A DNA stretch of 64,000 nt from Antarcticimicrobium sp040365005. Lineage in GTDB: Bacteria > Pseudomonadota > Alphaproteobacteria > Rhodobacterales > Rhodobacteraceae. This document shows, piece after piece, positions 34,561-43,565 of the stretch. Numbering within the stretch: position 1 is the stretch's first letter; the number at the start of each line of letters is the position of its first letter. Under the pieces are notes generated by a model that saw only the letters and a program-made list of their open reading frames with translations, was not told the origin of the DNA and ran no database searches. The translations under genes were made by a program, and so were the position numbers. The stretch covers positions 62,001 to 126,000 of the forward strand of contig NZ_BAABWV010000010.1 of assembly GCF_040365005.1 (NCBI RefSeq), given 5' to 3'.

Positions 34561-35553
34561 ATGTCGTTGCTTTCCGTCCGCGACCTGACGGTCAAATTCG
34601 CCATGCGGTCCGAGACCGTGACCGCGCTTGACCAGATCTCCTTCGATCTGGGCAAGGGCGAGCGGCTGGGGATCGTCGGTGAATCCGGCGCCGGCAAATC
34701 CATCACCGGCTTTTCGCTGATGAACCTGCTCAGCCGCCCCGGTTACATCGACAAGGGCAAGATCCTGTTCGGCGGCGAGGACATCGTTCAGCTGTCCGAA
34801 GCCCGGATGCGCAACATCCGCGGCAACCGCATGGCGATGATCTTTCAGGATCCCATGGTGACGTTGAACCCGGTGCTGACCATCGGCCAGCAGATGGTCG
34901 AAACCCTGATGGCGCATCGCAAGCTGAGCCGGGTGGAGGCCGAGCATATCTCGGTCCTGAAGCTGCGCGAGGTCTATATCCCTTCGCCGGAGGAGCGAAT
35001 GGGCCAGTATCCGCACGAGTTGTCGGGCGGCATGCGCCAGCGGATCATCATCGCCATCGCGCTGTTGCTGGATCCCGAACTGATCATCGCGGATGAGCCG
35101 ACGACCGCGCTCGACGTGACGATCCAGGCCGACATCATGGAACTGCTGCTGGAGCTTTGCCAATCGAACAAGGTCGGGCTGATCCTGATCACCCACGATC
35201 TGGGCGTCGTCAGCCAGATGACCGAACGCACGCTGGTGATGTACGCCGGTCGCATCATCGAGGCCGGCCCCACGCGCGAGATCATCAACGACCCGCAGCA
35301 CCCCTATACACAGGGGCTGATCAACGCCCTGCCACAGCAGACCCTGCCCGGCCACCGGTTGAAGCAGATCCCCGGCAACATGCCCTCTCTGACGGCAATA
35401 CCCCAGGGCTGCCCATTCAACCCGCGCTGCGAATACGCCACCGATGTCTGCCGACGGGTGTTGCCGGAAACGGTGCACTTCGGCCAGGTCGAGGTCGCCT
35501 GTCACGAGGTCAGCCGCCTGCACGGCAGCGCCAATGAGGAGCAGAGCGCATGA
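34561..35553 (+). CDS. ABC transporter ATP-binding protein, DppD-like
   Basis: 330 residues from ATG 34561 (AAGGG 9 nt upstream). An ATG at 34552 overlaps the previous stop but has no spacing to a ribosome site. Walker A is GESGAGKS, signature LSGGMRQRIIIAIALL, Walker B LIIADEPTTALD and switch His in ILITHDLGV. The C-terminal oligopeptide domain carries CPFNPRCEYATDVC, a Cys pattern common to DppD/OppD (often an iron-sulfur ligand set). Pairs with the DppF-like ATPase. Confidence 0.93.
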   Translation: MSLLSVRDLTVKFAMRSETVTALDQISFDLGKGERLGIVGESGAGKSITGFSLMNLLSRPGYIDKGKILFGGEDIVQLSEARMRNIRGNRMAMIFQDPMVTLNPVLTIGQQMVETLMAHRKLSRVEAEHISVLKLREVYIPSPEERMGQYPHELSGGMRQRIIIAIALLLDPELIIADEPTTALDVTIQADIMELLLELCQSNKVGLILITHDLGVVSQMTERTLVMYAGRIIEAGPTREIINDPQHPYTQGLINALPQQTLPGHRLKQIPGNMPSLTAIPQGCPFNPRCEYATDVCRRVLPETVHFGQVEVACHEVSRLHGSANEEQSA

Positions 35554-36587
35554 AGGACATGATCACCACGGACGGCCGGACCCTGCTCGAACTGAAACAG
35601 CTGGAAAAAAGCTTTGTCCTCGACAAGAGCTTTCTCGAAACGATCAAGCTGCGCGGTGGCCACATCATCCGAGAAAAGCGCGCAGTGCATGCGGTCAACG
35701 ACCTGTCGCTTTCGGTGAGCCAGGGCGAGGCGCTCGGCATCGTGGGGGAATCGGGCTGTGGCAAGTCCACTGTGGCGCGGCTGGTCGCGGGGCTGCTGAC
35801 CCCCTCAGGCGGCGAAATCCACTATGACGGGGAGCGGATCGACAACCGGTCGCGCAAGGCGATGCTGCCGCTGCGCAAGAAGATGCAGATGATCTTTCAG
35901 AACCCCTATGCATCACTGAATCCGCGGATGACGATCCAGCAGGCGCTGGAAGAGCCGGTGCGCCATCACAACCCCTCGATATCGCGGGCGGAGGTGCACG
36001 AGAAGGTGGCCGAGGTGATGCGCTCGGTCGGCGTCGATCCCAGTTGGTCGTCGCGCTATCCGCATGAGTTCTCCGGCGGGCAAAGGCAGCGGATCGCCAT
36101 CGCGCGCGCGCTGACGGTGGACCCCGAGTTCATCATCGCGGACGAGCCGATCTCGGCACTCGACGTCTCGATCCAGGCGCAGGTTCTGAACCTGATGCTG
36201 GAGGCCAAGGAAGAGCGGGGGCTGACCTACCTCTTCATCACCCACGACCTGAGCGTGGTCGAGCATTTCGCCACCCGTGTGGCCGTGCTGTACCTGGGCA
36301 CGCTGTGCGAACTGGCCGAAACCCGCACCCTGTTCGAAACCCCCAAGCACCCCTATACAAAGGCGTTGCTGTCTGCGGTGCCGCAGCTGGAGGATGACAA
36401 GCCCAGCCACATCCGGCTCAAGGGCGAGATCCCGACCCCGATCAATCTGCCGCAGGGATGCCCCTTTCATAGCCGTTGCGCATCTGCCAATGATCGGTGC
36501 AGAAATGAGCGGCCCCGGCCGCTGCAGCAGGTCGACGGCAGCACGGTGGCCTGTCATGGAGTCGAGGAAAACCGGCTGGACGGTTGA
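35550..36587 (+). CDS. ABC transporter ATP-binding protein, DppF-like
   Basis: 345 residues, starting at ATG 35550 within the previous stop (ATGA). Walker A GESGCGKST, an MIFQNPYASLNPRM Q-loop typical of DppF, signature FSGGQRQRIAIARAL, Walker B FIIADEPISALD and FITHDLSVVEH. C-terminal CPFHSRCASANDRC matches the partner's Cys motif. Last gene of the five-gene importer operon. Specificity is set by the binding protein. Confidence 0.93.
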   Translation: MKDMITTDGRTLLELKQLEKSFVLDKSFLETIKLRGGHIIREKRAVHAVNDLSLSVSQGEALGIVGESGCGKSTVARLVAGLLTPSGGEIHYDGERIDNRSRKAMLPLRKKMQMIFQNPYASLNPRMTIQQALEEPVRHHNPSISRAEVHEKVAEVMRSVGVDPSWSSRYPHEFSGGQRQRIAIARALTVDPEFIIADEPISALDVSIQAQVLNLMLEAKEERGLTYLFITHDLSVVEHFATRVAVLYLGTLCELAETRTLFETPKHPYTKALLSAVPQLEDDKPSHIRLKGEIPTPINLPQGCPFHSRCASANDRCRNERPRPLQQVDGSTVACHGVEENRLDG

Positions 36588-36620
36588 GTTCCCCACCCTC
36601 CCAGGACGGATCAGGACGCA

Positions 36621-37544
36621 TTGGACATCATTTGGCTCAGAGATTTCGAAGCGCTCACGGTGCACAAGAACTTTTCCCGTGCCGCCGAGGATCGCAACGT
36701 CAGCCAACCGGCCTTTTCCCGGCGCATCCGCGCGCTTGAGGACGAGGTCGGAGTCAAGCTGATCGACCGCCAGACCTTTCCGCTGTCGCTGACCCCGGCG
36801 GGAGAGGTGTTCTTGTCGCAGGCCCGGGCCATCCTGCGCACCTATTCCGAGACGCTGGAGCGGTGCCAGACAATCGCGGCTGCGGGCGAGAATGTCGTGC
36901 GCTTTGCCTCATCCCAGTCGCTCTACATGACGCATTACAAGACGCTCATCGCCCCTCTGGCGGAACAGGGCGGGTTGGATATCGACCTGAACTCGACCAG
37001 TTGGGGCGCCGATCAGTTCGTCACCGCGCTGCAGCAAAGCTATTGCGACTTGATCCTGACCTATTGGCACCCGGCCATGGATTTCCTGTCGCCCTTAGAG
37101 GTCAGCCGCTGCGAATACCTGACCCTGTCCACCGATGAGTTCATCCCGGTTTCCAAGCCCGGCCCGGACGGCCGCCCGCTCTTCAGTCTCGATTCCACGC
37201 AGAAACGGCAGGTTCCACTGCTGTCGTACGGAACCGCCTCGGCGCTGCGCGCGGTGCTGGACCATGTATTGCGCCAGCAGATCAACCCGCCGGGCATTCT
37301 GGTGGTCAACCAGAACGCGCTGGCCAATTCGGTCAAGGCGATGATCCTCGAAGGCTTCGGGCTGGGGTGGCTGCCCCGCGCGATCTGCGACGAGGAGCTG
37401 GACGAAGGGCGGCTGCAGATCGTTGGTGGTCAAAGCCATGTGAGCGGGCTGGAAATCCGGATCTACCGCGATCCGGGCAATCGAAAACCCACGCTGGACA
37501 GCCTCTGGGCGCATCTGAAGACGGTGGTGGACCCACAAGGCTGA
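36621..37544 (+). CDS. LysR-family transcriptional regulator
   Basis: 307 residues beginning at TTG 36621 (AGGA just upstream). The N-terminal HTH, FEALTVHKNFSRAAEDRNVSQPAFSRRIRALED, is the LysR signature. A linker helix and a periplasmic-binding-like effector domain follow from about residue 90. It lies 33 nt after the ATPase gene on the same strand, so it may be co-transcribed with, and control, the transporter. LysR genes are more often divergent from their targets, so this assignment is moderate. Effector unknown. Confidence 0.87.
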   Translation: MDIIWLRDFEALTVHKNFSRAAEDRNVSQPAFSRRIRALEDEVGVKLIDRQTFPLSLTPAGEVFLSQARAILRTYSETLERCQTIAAAGENVVRFASSQSLYMTHYKTLIAPLAEQGGLDIDLNSTSWGADQFVTALQQSYCDLILTYWHPAMDFLSPLEVSRCEYLTLSTDEFIPVSKPGPDGRPLFSLDSTQKRQVPLLSYGTASALRAVLDHVLRQQINPPGILVVNQNALANSVKAMILEGFGLGWLPRAICDEELDEGRLQIVGGQSHVSGLEIRIYRDPGNRKPTLDSLWAHLKTVVDPQG

Positions 37545-38043
37545 ACGGCCCTGCGCCCCCCCCCTGTCGCCGGTCGAACCGGGCGCAAACCAGCGGCGCG
37601 GGCGTCGGGAAGTTCCCCCTGTTTCAGTTGATCGCGGCTCCTTCAACCCGGTCTTCAAGCCTCGACCGTCGCACGCCTGCGCCAATTCGGGAGGGTTTTG
37701 GGGGTCATCCGCGAAACGATTCACTGGGTCGTTTTCGGATTCTCCTCACGGCCCACCTCCCTGCCCAGCTGCGCGAGCGAAGCTTGCCCCTTGTCGGAGC
37801 CATGCAGTTTCGCGTGGCGACGGGGGAAGGGCCGGTGACGGTTTGGATACAGCGCGGAATGACCACGTCTTTCAACAGGCGGACCCTGCCTCTCTTTACC
37901 GTCTCGAACAGTTGACGGCTGCCAGATTCGACCTCACGATCCTCCGCTGATCCTGCCCGCAATTGCGATCCCGTAGCGCGGAAAACGCGGGCAGAAATTT
38001 CCCAAGACTCCCTCAGCGAAGACGGGCCAAACCCACGATCGCT
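37545..38043. other. intergenic region without supported gene
   Basis: About 500 bases between the LysR stop and the 3' end of the duplicated-protein gene. Short frames exist on both strands (for example 37705-37962 minus) but none has a ribosome site or recognisable domain. It may be the scar of a lost gene. Confidence 0.4.
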
Positions 38044-38847
38044 TCAGGATCTCCCCGCACGCATGGCTGCCTCGACCAGGTCGCGGGCGGGCAGGCCCGG
38101 ATGCGCGCCCAGGGCCTCAGCCGCCGGGTTGCAGGCCGAGATCACCCCATCCTCCAGCGTAGATCTCGCGTCGCCGATCCGCGCCGACATCGCCGCGACC
38201 GTCGCTGCCGCCACGCCACGGGCCTGAAGCGCCGGCAGGCGCGAGGTGGCTGCGCCGCCCGCGTCGTTGAACAGCGCCAGAGCCGCATCTGCTTTCAGCG
38301 CATTGGCCGGGTCGCCACCGAAGATTGCCCCGTGTGACCCGGTAACGACCACCTGCCCCGCGTCCTGCGGCCCGACCAGGCTGGCGGAATCGACCAGGAC
38401 CAGGCGCCGCCCGCCAAGGACCGGAGTTTCCTCTTGCCGTGCTTCGCGGATGTCCGGGCAGGTACCAGCAGGTTGTGTCGCCCCCTCCAGCAACCGCACG
38501 GCTTCGGCGCAGGACATCCCCAGCCGCAGCCCCAAATCCTCGGCCAGGGAGTTGGCGTGGGAAATCACCCCCTGCCCCACCATCGCGCCGGCGTTGCCGA
38601 TGGGGGCGCTTTGGTGATCCACCGCCGCGGCCGCCATACCCAACCGCGCCAACCAGCCAAGGCCGCCGATCCCGGCGTGATCCAGCCCGACACCCGCGTC
38701 GTTGAACACCGCCGCCCGCGCACCAGAGCGAAAGGCGAGACAGGCGGCAAAGACCCCCCCGTGCGACCCGGTGACGACGACGCGGCCCGCCGCACCTGCG
38801 AGTTTCGTGACACTGTCGGACAGCAGCGGCTCAGGCAATCCGGTCAC
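38044..38847 (-). CDS. internally duplicated protein of unknown function
   Basis: 267 residues from GTG 38847, overlapping the ThDP-enzyme gene by 17 nt. The protein is two copies of one module. VVVTGSHG is at residues 23-30 and 166-173, FNDAG at 48-52 and 193-197, AAAAVDHQSAPIG (72-84) against AAATVAAMSARIG (213-225), and GVISHAN (93-99) against GVISACN (234-240). Each is followed by an LG-x-x-x-G-hydrophobic end. There is no signal peptide or membrane helix. The alternating strand/Gly-loop pattern suggests an alpha/beta enzyme or binding domain. Coupling to an acetolactate-synthase-like gene suggests a metabolic role. I do not recognise a named family. Confidence 0.75.
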   Translation of the reverse strand: MTGLPEPLLSDSVTKLAGAAGRVVVTGSHGGVFAACLAFRSGARAAVFNDAGVGLDHAGIGGLGWLARLGMAAAAVDHQSAPIGNAGAMVGQGVISHANSLAEDLGLRLGMSCAEAVRLLEGATQPAGTCPDIREARQEETPVLGGRRLVLVDSASLVGPQDAGQVVVTGSHGAIFGGDPANALKADAALALFNDAGGAATSRLPALQARGVAAATVAAMSARIGDARSTLEDGVISACNPAAEALGAHPGLPARDLVEAAMRAGRS

Positions 38848-40558
38848 CCTTCTTCACCTGCACCGCGCGGCTGTCGGCGGCTGGCAGCATCTTGCCCGGA
38901 TCGCGGGTGACCACCACATCCAGCACCGTGGGCCGCCCCTGTTCCGCCAACCCGCGCCGGATCGCACCGGCCAGCGCGTCGGGTGTCTCGACCCGGATAC
39001 CAAGGCAGCCGGTCGCCTTGGCGACATCGGCGTAATTGGTCTCGGCCAGATCGCTGGATTGGTAATTGCCCTCGCCATACATCAGGTGTTGCAGTGCTTT
39101 GACATAGCCCGAGGCAGCGTTGTTCACGACGATGATCACCGGCGCCACACCCATCCGCCGGGCGGTCTCGATCTCGCCCAGCACCATGTTGAAACCACCA
39201 TCGCCGGTGATCGCCACCACGGCGCGCTCCGGGGCGGCCAGACAGGCGCCGATTGCGCCGGGCAGCCCATAGCCGATCGAGGCAAACCCGCGATCCGGAA
39301 CAAAGCCGCGCCCGGCCCGGCGGCTGTCATAAAGCAGCCCGCCCCAGTGCGCGGCGAACCCGCCGTCAGCGATCAGGATGGCGTCCTCGGGCAGATGGGT
39401 GTTCAACTCCCCCATCATCCGGCCCATGGAGACCGGAACGTCTTCGCTGGTCAGCCGCTCCTTCGCCATCTCGCGCCAGTCGTTCATCTTGGCGACGACA
39501 CCCTCGCACCAGGTCTTGCGCGCCTCGGGGATCGGCTTTCCATCCAGCGCCGTCATCAGATCGCGAATGCCCTCGCGCGCATCACCCCAAAGCGGAAGCT
39601 CGGGTTGATAAGTGCGGCCAATCTCCTCGGCGACGCAATCCAGATGGATCACCCGCTTGCCGGGCGCTGGCACGGTGTAGCGTTTGGTGGCGATCTCCCC
39701 CAGTTTGCAGCCGATGACCAGCAGACAGTCGCTGTCCTCGATCAGCCCGTTGGCGATCCGGTCATAACGCCCGAACAACCCCGCCGACAGCGGGCTGGTG
39801 CAGGCGATCGCCCCCTTGCCGCTCATCGTATGGGCGACAGGGATCTGCGCCGCCTCGGCCAGCGCCTGAAGATCCGGCGCGGCCTGCGAGATGTGGATAC
39901 CGCCCCCGGCAAGGATCAGCGGACGCTCCGCCGCCGCCAACAGCGCCGCCGCCTCGGCCAGCCCCTCGGCCTCGGGTCGACACCGCAGAGCCGGCGCCGC
40001 CTGATAGCGGGGATCGCAGGCGAAATCTTCGTCCGCGAAGCCATGAGTGCCATGCGCGATATCCTCCGGCACGATCAGCACCACGGGGCCGGGCCGACCG
40101 CTGGTCGCCACGATGAAAGCCCGGCGCAACAGCTCGGGAATGCGCTGGATCGACTCGACGCGGATCACCTCTTTCGCGGCGGGGCGCAGGATCTCGGCTT
40201 GGTGGGTCTCCTGCGTCATGTTCTTCCAGGAATGATCGCGGTGAGTATCCCCCACGATCGCCACGATGGGAGAGCCCGCATTCAGCGCCTCCACCAGCCC
40301 GGTGACAAGGTTCGTGGCCCCCGGTCCAAGCGTGGCATCGACCAGCCCGACCCGGCCGGTGACCTTGGCATAGGCATCCGCCGCGAAGACCCCGCAGCGT
40401 TCGTCGTTGATCAGGTGATGGGTCAGCCCCAGCCGCCGCGCGGCATCGTAGTAGGGCAACAGTTGAAACCCGCCCATGCCGAAGACCGGCCCGGCCTCAT
40501 GCGCCAGCAGGCCCCGCACCAGTGCTTCGCCACCGGTCATCTCATTGGTTTGTGTCAT
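38831..40558 (-). CDS. thiamine-diphosphate-dependent enzyme, acetolactate-synthase-like
   Basis: 575 residues with the three-domain layout of the AHAS/decarboxylase family. The ThDP-activating Glu is E53 in INDERCGVFAADAYA. The ThDP/Mg motif runs from GDGG (452-455) to NN (479-480). GPGATNLVTGLVEALNAGSP is a family landmark. There is no ilvN-like regulatory subunit nearby, and the setting (TRAP transporter, E1 alpha/beta, IclR) points to catabolism rather than branched-chain amino-acid synthesis. The reaction is a 2-oxo acid decarboxylation or carboligation. Substrate unknown. Ends 11 nt after... its own start lies 12 nt downstream of the dctM stop. Confidence 0.87.
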   Translation of the reverse strand: MTQTNEMTGGEALVRGLLAHEAGPVFGMGGFQLLPYYDAARRLGLTHHLINDERCGVFAADAYAKVTGRVGLVDATLGPGATNLVTGLVEALNAGSPIVAIVGDTHRDHSWKNMTQETHQAEILRPAAKEVIRVESIQRIPELLRRAFIVATSGRPGPVVLIVPEDIAHGTHGFADEDFACDPRYQAAPALRCRPEAEGLAEAAALLAAAERPLILAGGGIHISQAAPDLQALAEAAQIPVAHTMSGKGAIACTSPLSAGLFGRYDRIANGLIEDSDCLLVIGCKLGEIATKRYTVPAPGKRVIHLDCVAEEIGRTYQPELPLWGDAREGIRDLMTALDGKPIPEARKTWCEGVVAKMNDWREMAKERLTSEDVPVSMGRMMGELNTHLPEDAILIADGGFAAHWGGLLYDSRRAGRGFVPDRGFASIGYGLPGAIGACLAAPERAVVAITGDGGFNMVLGEIETARRMGVAPVIIVVNNAASGYVKALQHLMYGEGNYQSSDLAETNYADVAKATGCLGIRVETPDALAGAIRRGLAEQGRPTVLDVVVTRDPGKMLPAADSRAVQVKKGDRIA

Positions 40559-40570
40559 CGTCTCTTCCAG

Positions 40571-41872
40571 TCAGGTAATGCGATAGCCCAGCAGCCTCGG
40601 CAGCCAGAGCGCGATTTCGGGAAAGATCAGGATCAGCGCCAGCGCCACCACCATCGCCAGCAGCAGCCAGCCGACCCAGCGAAAGGTGGATTCCAGCGGC
40701 ACGCCGGCGATCTTGGCGGTCACCATCAGGTTGACCGCGACCGGCGGGGTGAACTGGCCCATGGCGATGTTGATGGCCATGACGACACCGAACCAGACAT
40801 AGGACCAGCCAAAGGTCTGCACGATCGGGATCAGCAGCGGCAGCGTGATCAGATAGATCGAGACCCCGTCCAGAACCATGCCAGCAAACAGCATGACGAT
40901 CATGATCAGGACAAGGATGACCCATTGATTGTCGCTGACCGACAACAACAGGTCCGCCGTGGCGCTGAAGGCACCCATGGTCGACCCGGCCCAGGCGAAC
41001 AGCCCGGCCAGCGACAGGATCAGCATCAGAACGCCGGATATCCGGGCGCTTTCGGCCAGCACGTTATAAACGTCGCGCCACCCCATCGTGCGATAGAGCA
41101 CCACGCCGACGAAGAACCCGTAGACCACCGCCACCACCGCCGTTTCGGTCGGCGTGAACAGGCCCGAGCGCAGCCCGCCCAGGATGATCACCGGCGCCAT
41201 CAGCCCCGGCAAGGCCCGGCGCAGGCTGGCCCAGAACGGCGGGCGCTCGGGCGCCTCATTCGCGCCAAAGCCGTGCTTGCGGCTGAGCAGGATGGTCGGC
41301 ACCGCCACCGCTGTCCCCAGCAACAGCCCCGGGAACAACCCGGCGGCGAACAGCGCCCGCAGATCAAGGCCGGGAATGATCACCGAATAAACGATCATCG
41401 CGATCGACGGCGGGATCAGGATCGCGGTCGAGGCCGAGGCGGCGATCACGCTGGAGGTGAACGACCTTGGATAGCCCGCCTTGACCATCGAGGGCAGCAT
41501 CACGGTGGCCACCGCCGCCGCATCCGCCGGGCCGGAACCCGACATGCCGCCCATGATCATGCAGACGAGGATCGCCACCAGCGCCAGCCCCCCCCGGCGC
41601 GGCCCGACCATGGCCTGGGCAAACTCCACCAGCCGCGCGGCCACGCCCGAGCGTTCAAAGACCGCCCCGGTCAGGATGAACAGCGGGATCGCGATCAGCG
41701 GGTACTTGGCCACCGCCGCATAGGTATTCGGCCCGATCATCCCCATCGCGGTCAGGTCAAGCCCGAGATAAACCCCCACCGCGCCACCCAGGCCAAGGGC
41801 CACGGCGATCGGGGTGCCGATCAGCATCAGGCCGACGAAGACCAGCAAGAGCATCAGGTTGGCAAGGATCAT
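40571..41872 (-). CDS. dctM: TRAP transporter large permease, DctM-type
   Basis: 433 residues from ATG 41872, which overlaps the dctQ stop as ATGA. The frame continues upstream into dctQ and is ignored. About twelve membrane segments are visible with family landmarks IPLFILTGAVFERSG, MGGMSGSGPADAAAVATVM and VIAASASTAILIPPSIAMI, then FTPTETAVVAVVYG. DctM carries the sodium-coupled transport path. Together with DctP and DctQ it imports a carboxylate-type solute, probably the substrate of the ThDP enzymes in the locus. Confidence 0.93.
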   Translation of the reverse strand: MILANLMLLLVFVGLMLIGTPIAVALGLGGAVGVYLGLDLTAMGMIGPNTYAAVAKYPLIAIPLFILTGAVFERSGVAARLVEFAQAMVGPRRGGLALVAILVCMIMGGMSGSGPADAAAVATVMLPSMVKAGYPRSFTSSVIAASASTAILIPPSIAMIVYSVIIPGLDLRALFAAGLFPGLLLGTAVAVPTILLSRKHGFGANEAPERPPFWASLRRALPGLMAPVIILGGLRSGLFTPTETAVVAVVYGFFVGVVLYRTMGWRDVYNVLAESARISGVLMLILSLAGLFAWAGSTMGAFSATADLLLSVSDNQWVILVLIMIVMLFAGMVLDGVSIYLITLPLLIPIVQTFGWSYVWFGVVMAINIAMGQFTPPVAVNLMVTAKIAGVPLESTFRWVGWLLLAMVVALALILIFPEIALWLPRLLGYRIT

Positions 41873-42417
41873 GATCGCGCGCCCCCGTCTCGGCGACGGC
41901 GCAACAGCACCGCCCAGCCCCGGCCAAGTACGCGCAGCAGGATCGCGACGCAAAGGATCGGCATCCAGATCGTGTAGATCCAGCTCGGGTTGCCCAGCCC
42001 CGGCGTGGTCTCTTCCCAATACCATTCGGAATAGGTCACCCGCGCGCCGTAGAACAGCACCAGAGAGAACATCAGCGTGGTCGCGGCCAACGTGACCAGC
42101 TCGCAGACCCACCGCAGCCCGCGCGGCATCCGCTCGAGGAAAAAGGTGATGCGGATATGCTCGTTGCCCGCGAAGGCGGCCGAAGCCCCCACGAAGGTCA
42201 TGAACACCAGCAGAAAGACCGAGTATTCCTCGGTAAAGGCAAAGGACACGTCGGTGGCGTAGCGGGCGATCACATTGCCGAAGGATATCAGGCAGATCAG
42301 CGCCATCGCTGCGGCGCCGAGCGCCTCTTCGATTCGAACCGGGACGATCACATGTCCGGTGTCCGGCCCGTTGGAACCGGGGCCGGTTTCGGGCTCGTCG
42401 GGCGGCATCTCACCCAT
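41869..42417 (-). CDS. dctQ: TRAP transporter small permease, DctQ-type
   Basis: 182 residues with four membrane segments (ALGAAAMALICLISFGNVIA, EEYSVFLLVFMTFVGASAAF, LVTLAATTLMFSLVLFYGA, and WMPILCVAILLRVLG). A Pro/Glu-rich N-tail of about 25 residues precedes them. The FTEEYSVFLLVFMTF motif is typical of DctQ. It bridges DctM and the periplasmic DctP. The next gene overlaps its stop. Confidence 0.9.
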   Translation of the reverse strand: MGEMPPDEPETGPGSNGPDTGHVIVPVRIEEALGAAAMALICLISFGNVIARYATDVSFAFTEEYSVFLLVFMTFVGASAAFAGNEHIRITFFLERMPRGLRWVCELVTLAATTLMFSLVLFYGARVTYSEWYWEETTPGLGNPSWIYTIWMPILCVAILLRVLGRGWAVLLRRRRDGGARS

Positions 42418-42447
42418 TCCGCGCTCCTGTCTTGGCAGTGGAAAGGC

Positions 42448-42476
42448 CCGGCCCCGCAGACTTGACGCGGGGCCGG
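42448..42476 (-). promoter_or_regulatory. intercistronic hairpin between dctP and dctQ
   Basis: A perfect 10-bp GC stem (42448-42457 with 42467-42476) closes a 9-nt loop 9 nt after the dctP stop. No T run follows on the transcribed strand. Likely a 3'-stabiliser for the binding-protein part of the mRNA. Confidence 0.6.
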
Positions 42477-42485
42477 AATGTCAGC

Positions 42486-43505
42486 TTAGCGGTTGGCGAT
42501 CGAGGCTTCGGCCTGATCCACCAGATCCGCACCGATCTTCTGCTTCCACTGGTCATAGACGCCACGGGTCGCATCGACGAACTGCTGGCGTTCTTCCGGG
42601 GACAGGGTCACCACGTCGACGCCATAGCCCTTGATCTCGTCGATCAGGCTCTGGTCGTCACCGGTCATGCCCTTGCGCGCGACCTCGATCCCATAGGCCC
42701 CGGCATCCACCGCCGCCTGTTGCAGGATCTGCTGATCCTCCTCAGTAAAGCTGTCAAAGACCGCCGGGTTCACCGCGAAGATCAGCGGATCGGCGACATA
42801 GCCCCAGAGCGTCACGTGGGTTTGGCCCAGCTCGTGCATTTTCAGCACCGAGTAGATGGTCAGCGGATTTTCCTGGCCATCGACCGCACCGGTGGTCAGC
42901 GCCGGCTGCGCGTCGGCCCAACTCATCTGGGTGGGGTTGGCGCCAAGCGCGGTGAACATGTCGTTGTAGATCGGCGAGCCCACGACGCGCAGTTTCAGCC
43001 CCTCCATGTCGGCGGGGGTGCGGATCGACCGTTTGGAGTTGGTGACCTCGCGAAAGCCGTTCTCGGCCCAGGCCAGCGGCACCGCGCCCTTCTTGCGGAC
43101 CGCGTCGAAGATCGCCTCGCCCACCGGACCTTGCGTCAGCGAATCCAGCGCCGCGTAATCCGGCATCAGGAACGGCAGCGAGAACAGGTTGAGCTCGTTG
43201 ATTTGCGGCGACCAGTTGATGGTCGAACCGACCGCCATGTCGATCACCCCCTGCCGCAGCGCGGTGAATTCGCGGGTCTGATCGCCCTGCACCAGCTGCA
43301 CGCCGGGATAGATCTTCAGGTTGATGCGCCCTTCTGTACGTTCTTTGGTCAGTTCCGCCCATTTCTCGGCGGCCAGCCCCCATGGGAACGGGGCGGGAAC
43401 CACGGTCGAAACGCGGTACTCGTCCTTGTACTCCGCCATCGCCGGGGTCAGCCCCAGCGTCGTCAGCGCCACGGCTGCGGCGATCATTGTTTTTAAGGTT
43501 TTCAT
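42486..43505 (-). CDS. dctP: TRAP transporter substrate-binding protein, DctP-type
   Basis: 339 residues. Signal peptide MKTLKTMIAAAVALTTLGL with an AMA cleavage site. The ligand-binding core has SIRTPADMEGLKLRVVGSPIYNDMF, where the Arg in LRVVGSP normally salt-bridges a carboxylate of the ligand, and GAVDGQENPLTIY. GGAGGAGAT is in front of the ATG. The family binds organic acids and related anions in the periplasm. The conserved Arg suggests a carboxylate here too. Confidence 0.92.
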   Translation of the reverse strand: MKTLKTMIAAAVALTTLGLTPAMAEYKDEYRVSTVVPAPFPWGLAAEKWAELTKERTEGRINLKIYPGVQLVQGDQTREFTALRQGVIDMAVGSTINWSPQINELNLFSLPFLMPDYAALDSLTQGPVGEAIFDAVRKKGAVPLAWAENGFREVTNSKRSIRTPADMEGLKLRVVGSPIYNDMFTALGANPTQMSWADAQPALTTGAVDGQENPLTIYSVLKMHELGQTHVTLWGYVADPLIFAVNPAVFDSFTEEDQQILQQAAVDAGAYGIEVARKGMTGDDQSLIDEIKGYGVDVVTLSPEERQQFVDATRGVYDQWKQKIGADLVDQAEASIANR

Positions 43506-43565
43506 CTTATCTCCTCCCTTGGTGATGAATATTGAAATGGCGGTGCCCTCCTCGACACCGCCGGT

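Noticed and set aside
37705..37962. 85-codon minus-strand frame after the LysR gene
   Set aside because: No ribosome site, no domain, Arg-rich random-looking product.
38702..41977. 1091-codon open frame on the plus strand
   Set aside because: Antisense to the ThDP enzyme and dctM. Composition (His, Arg, Gln, Asp, Gly only) is typical of a reverse-strand shadow.
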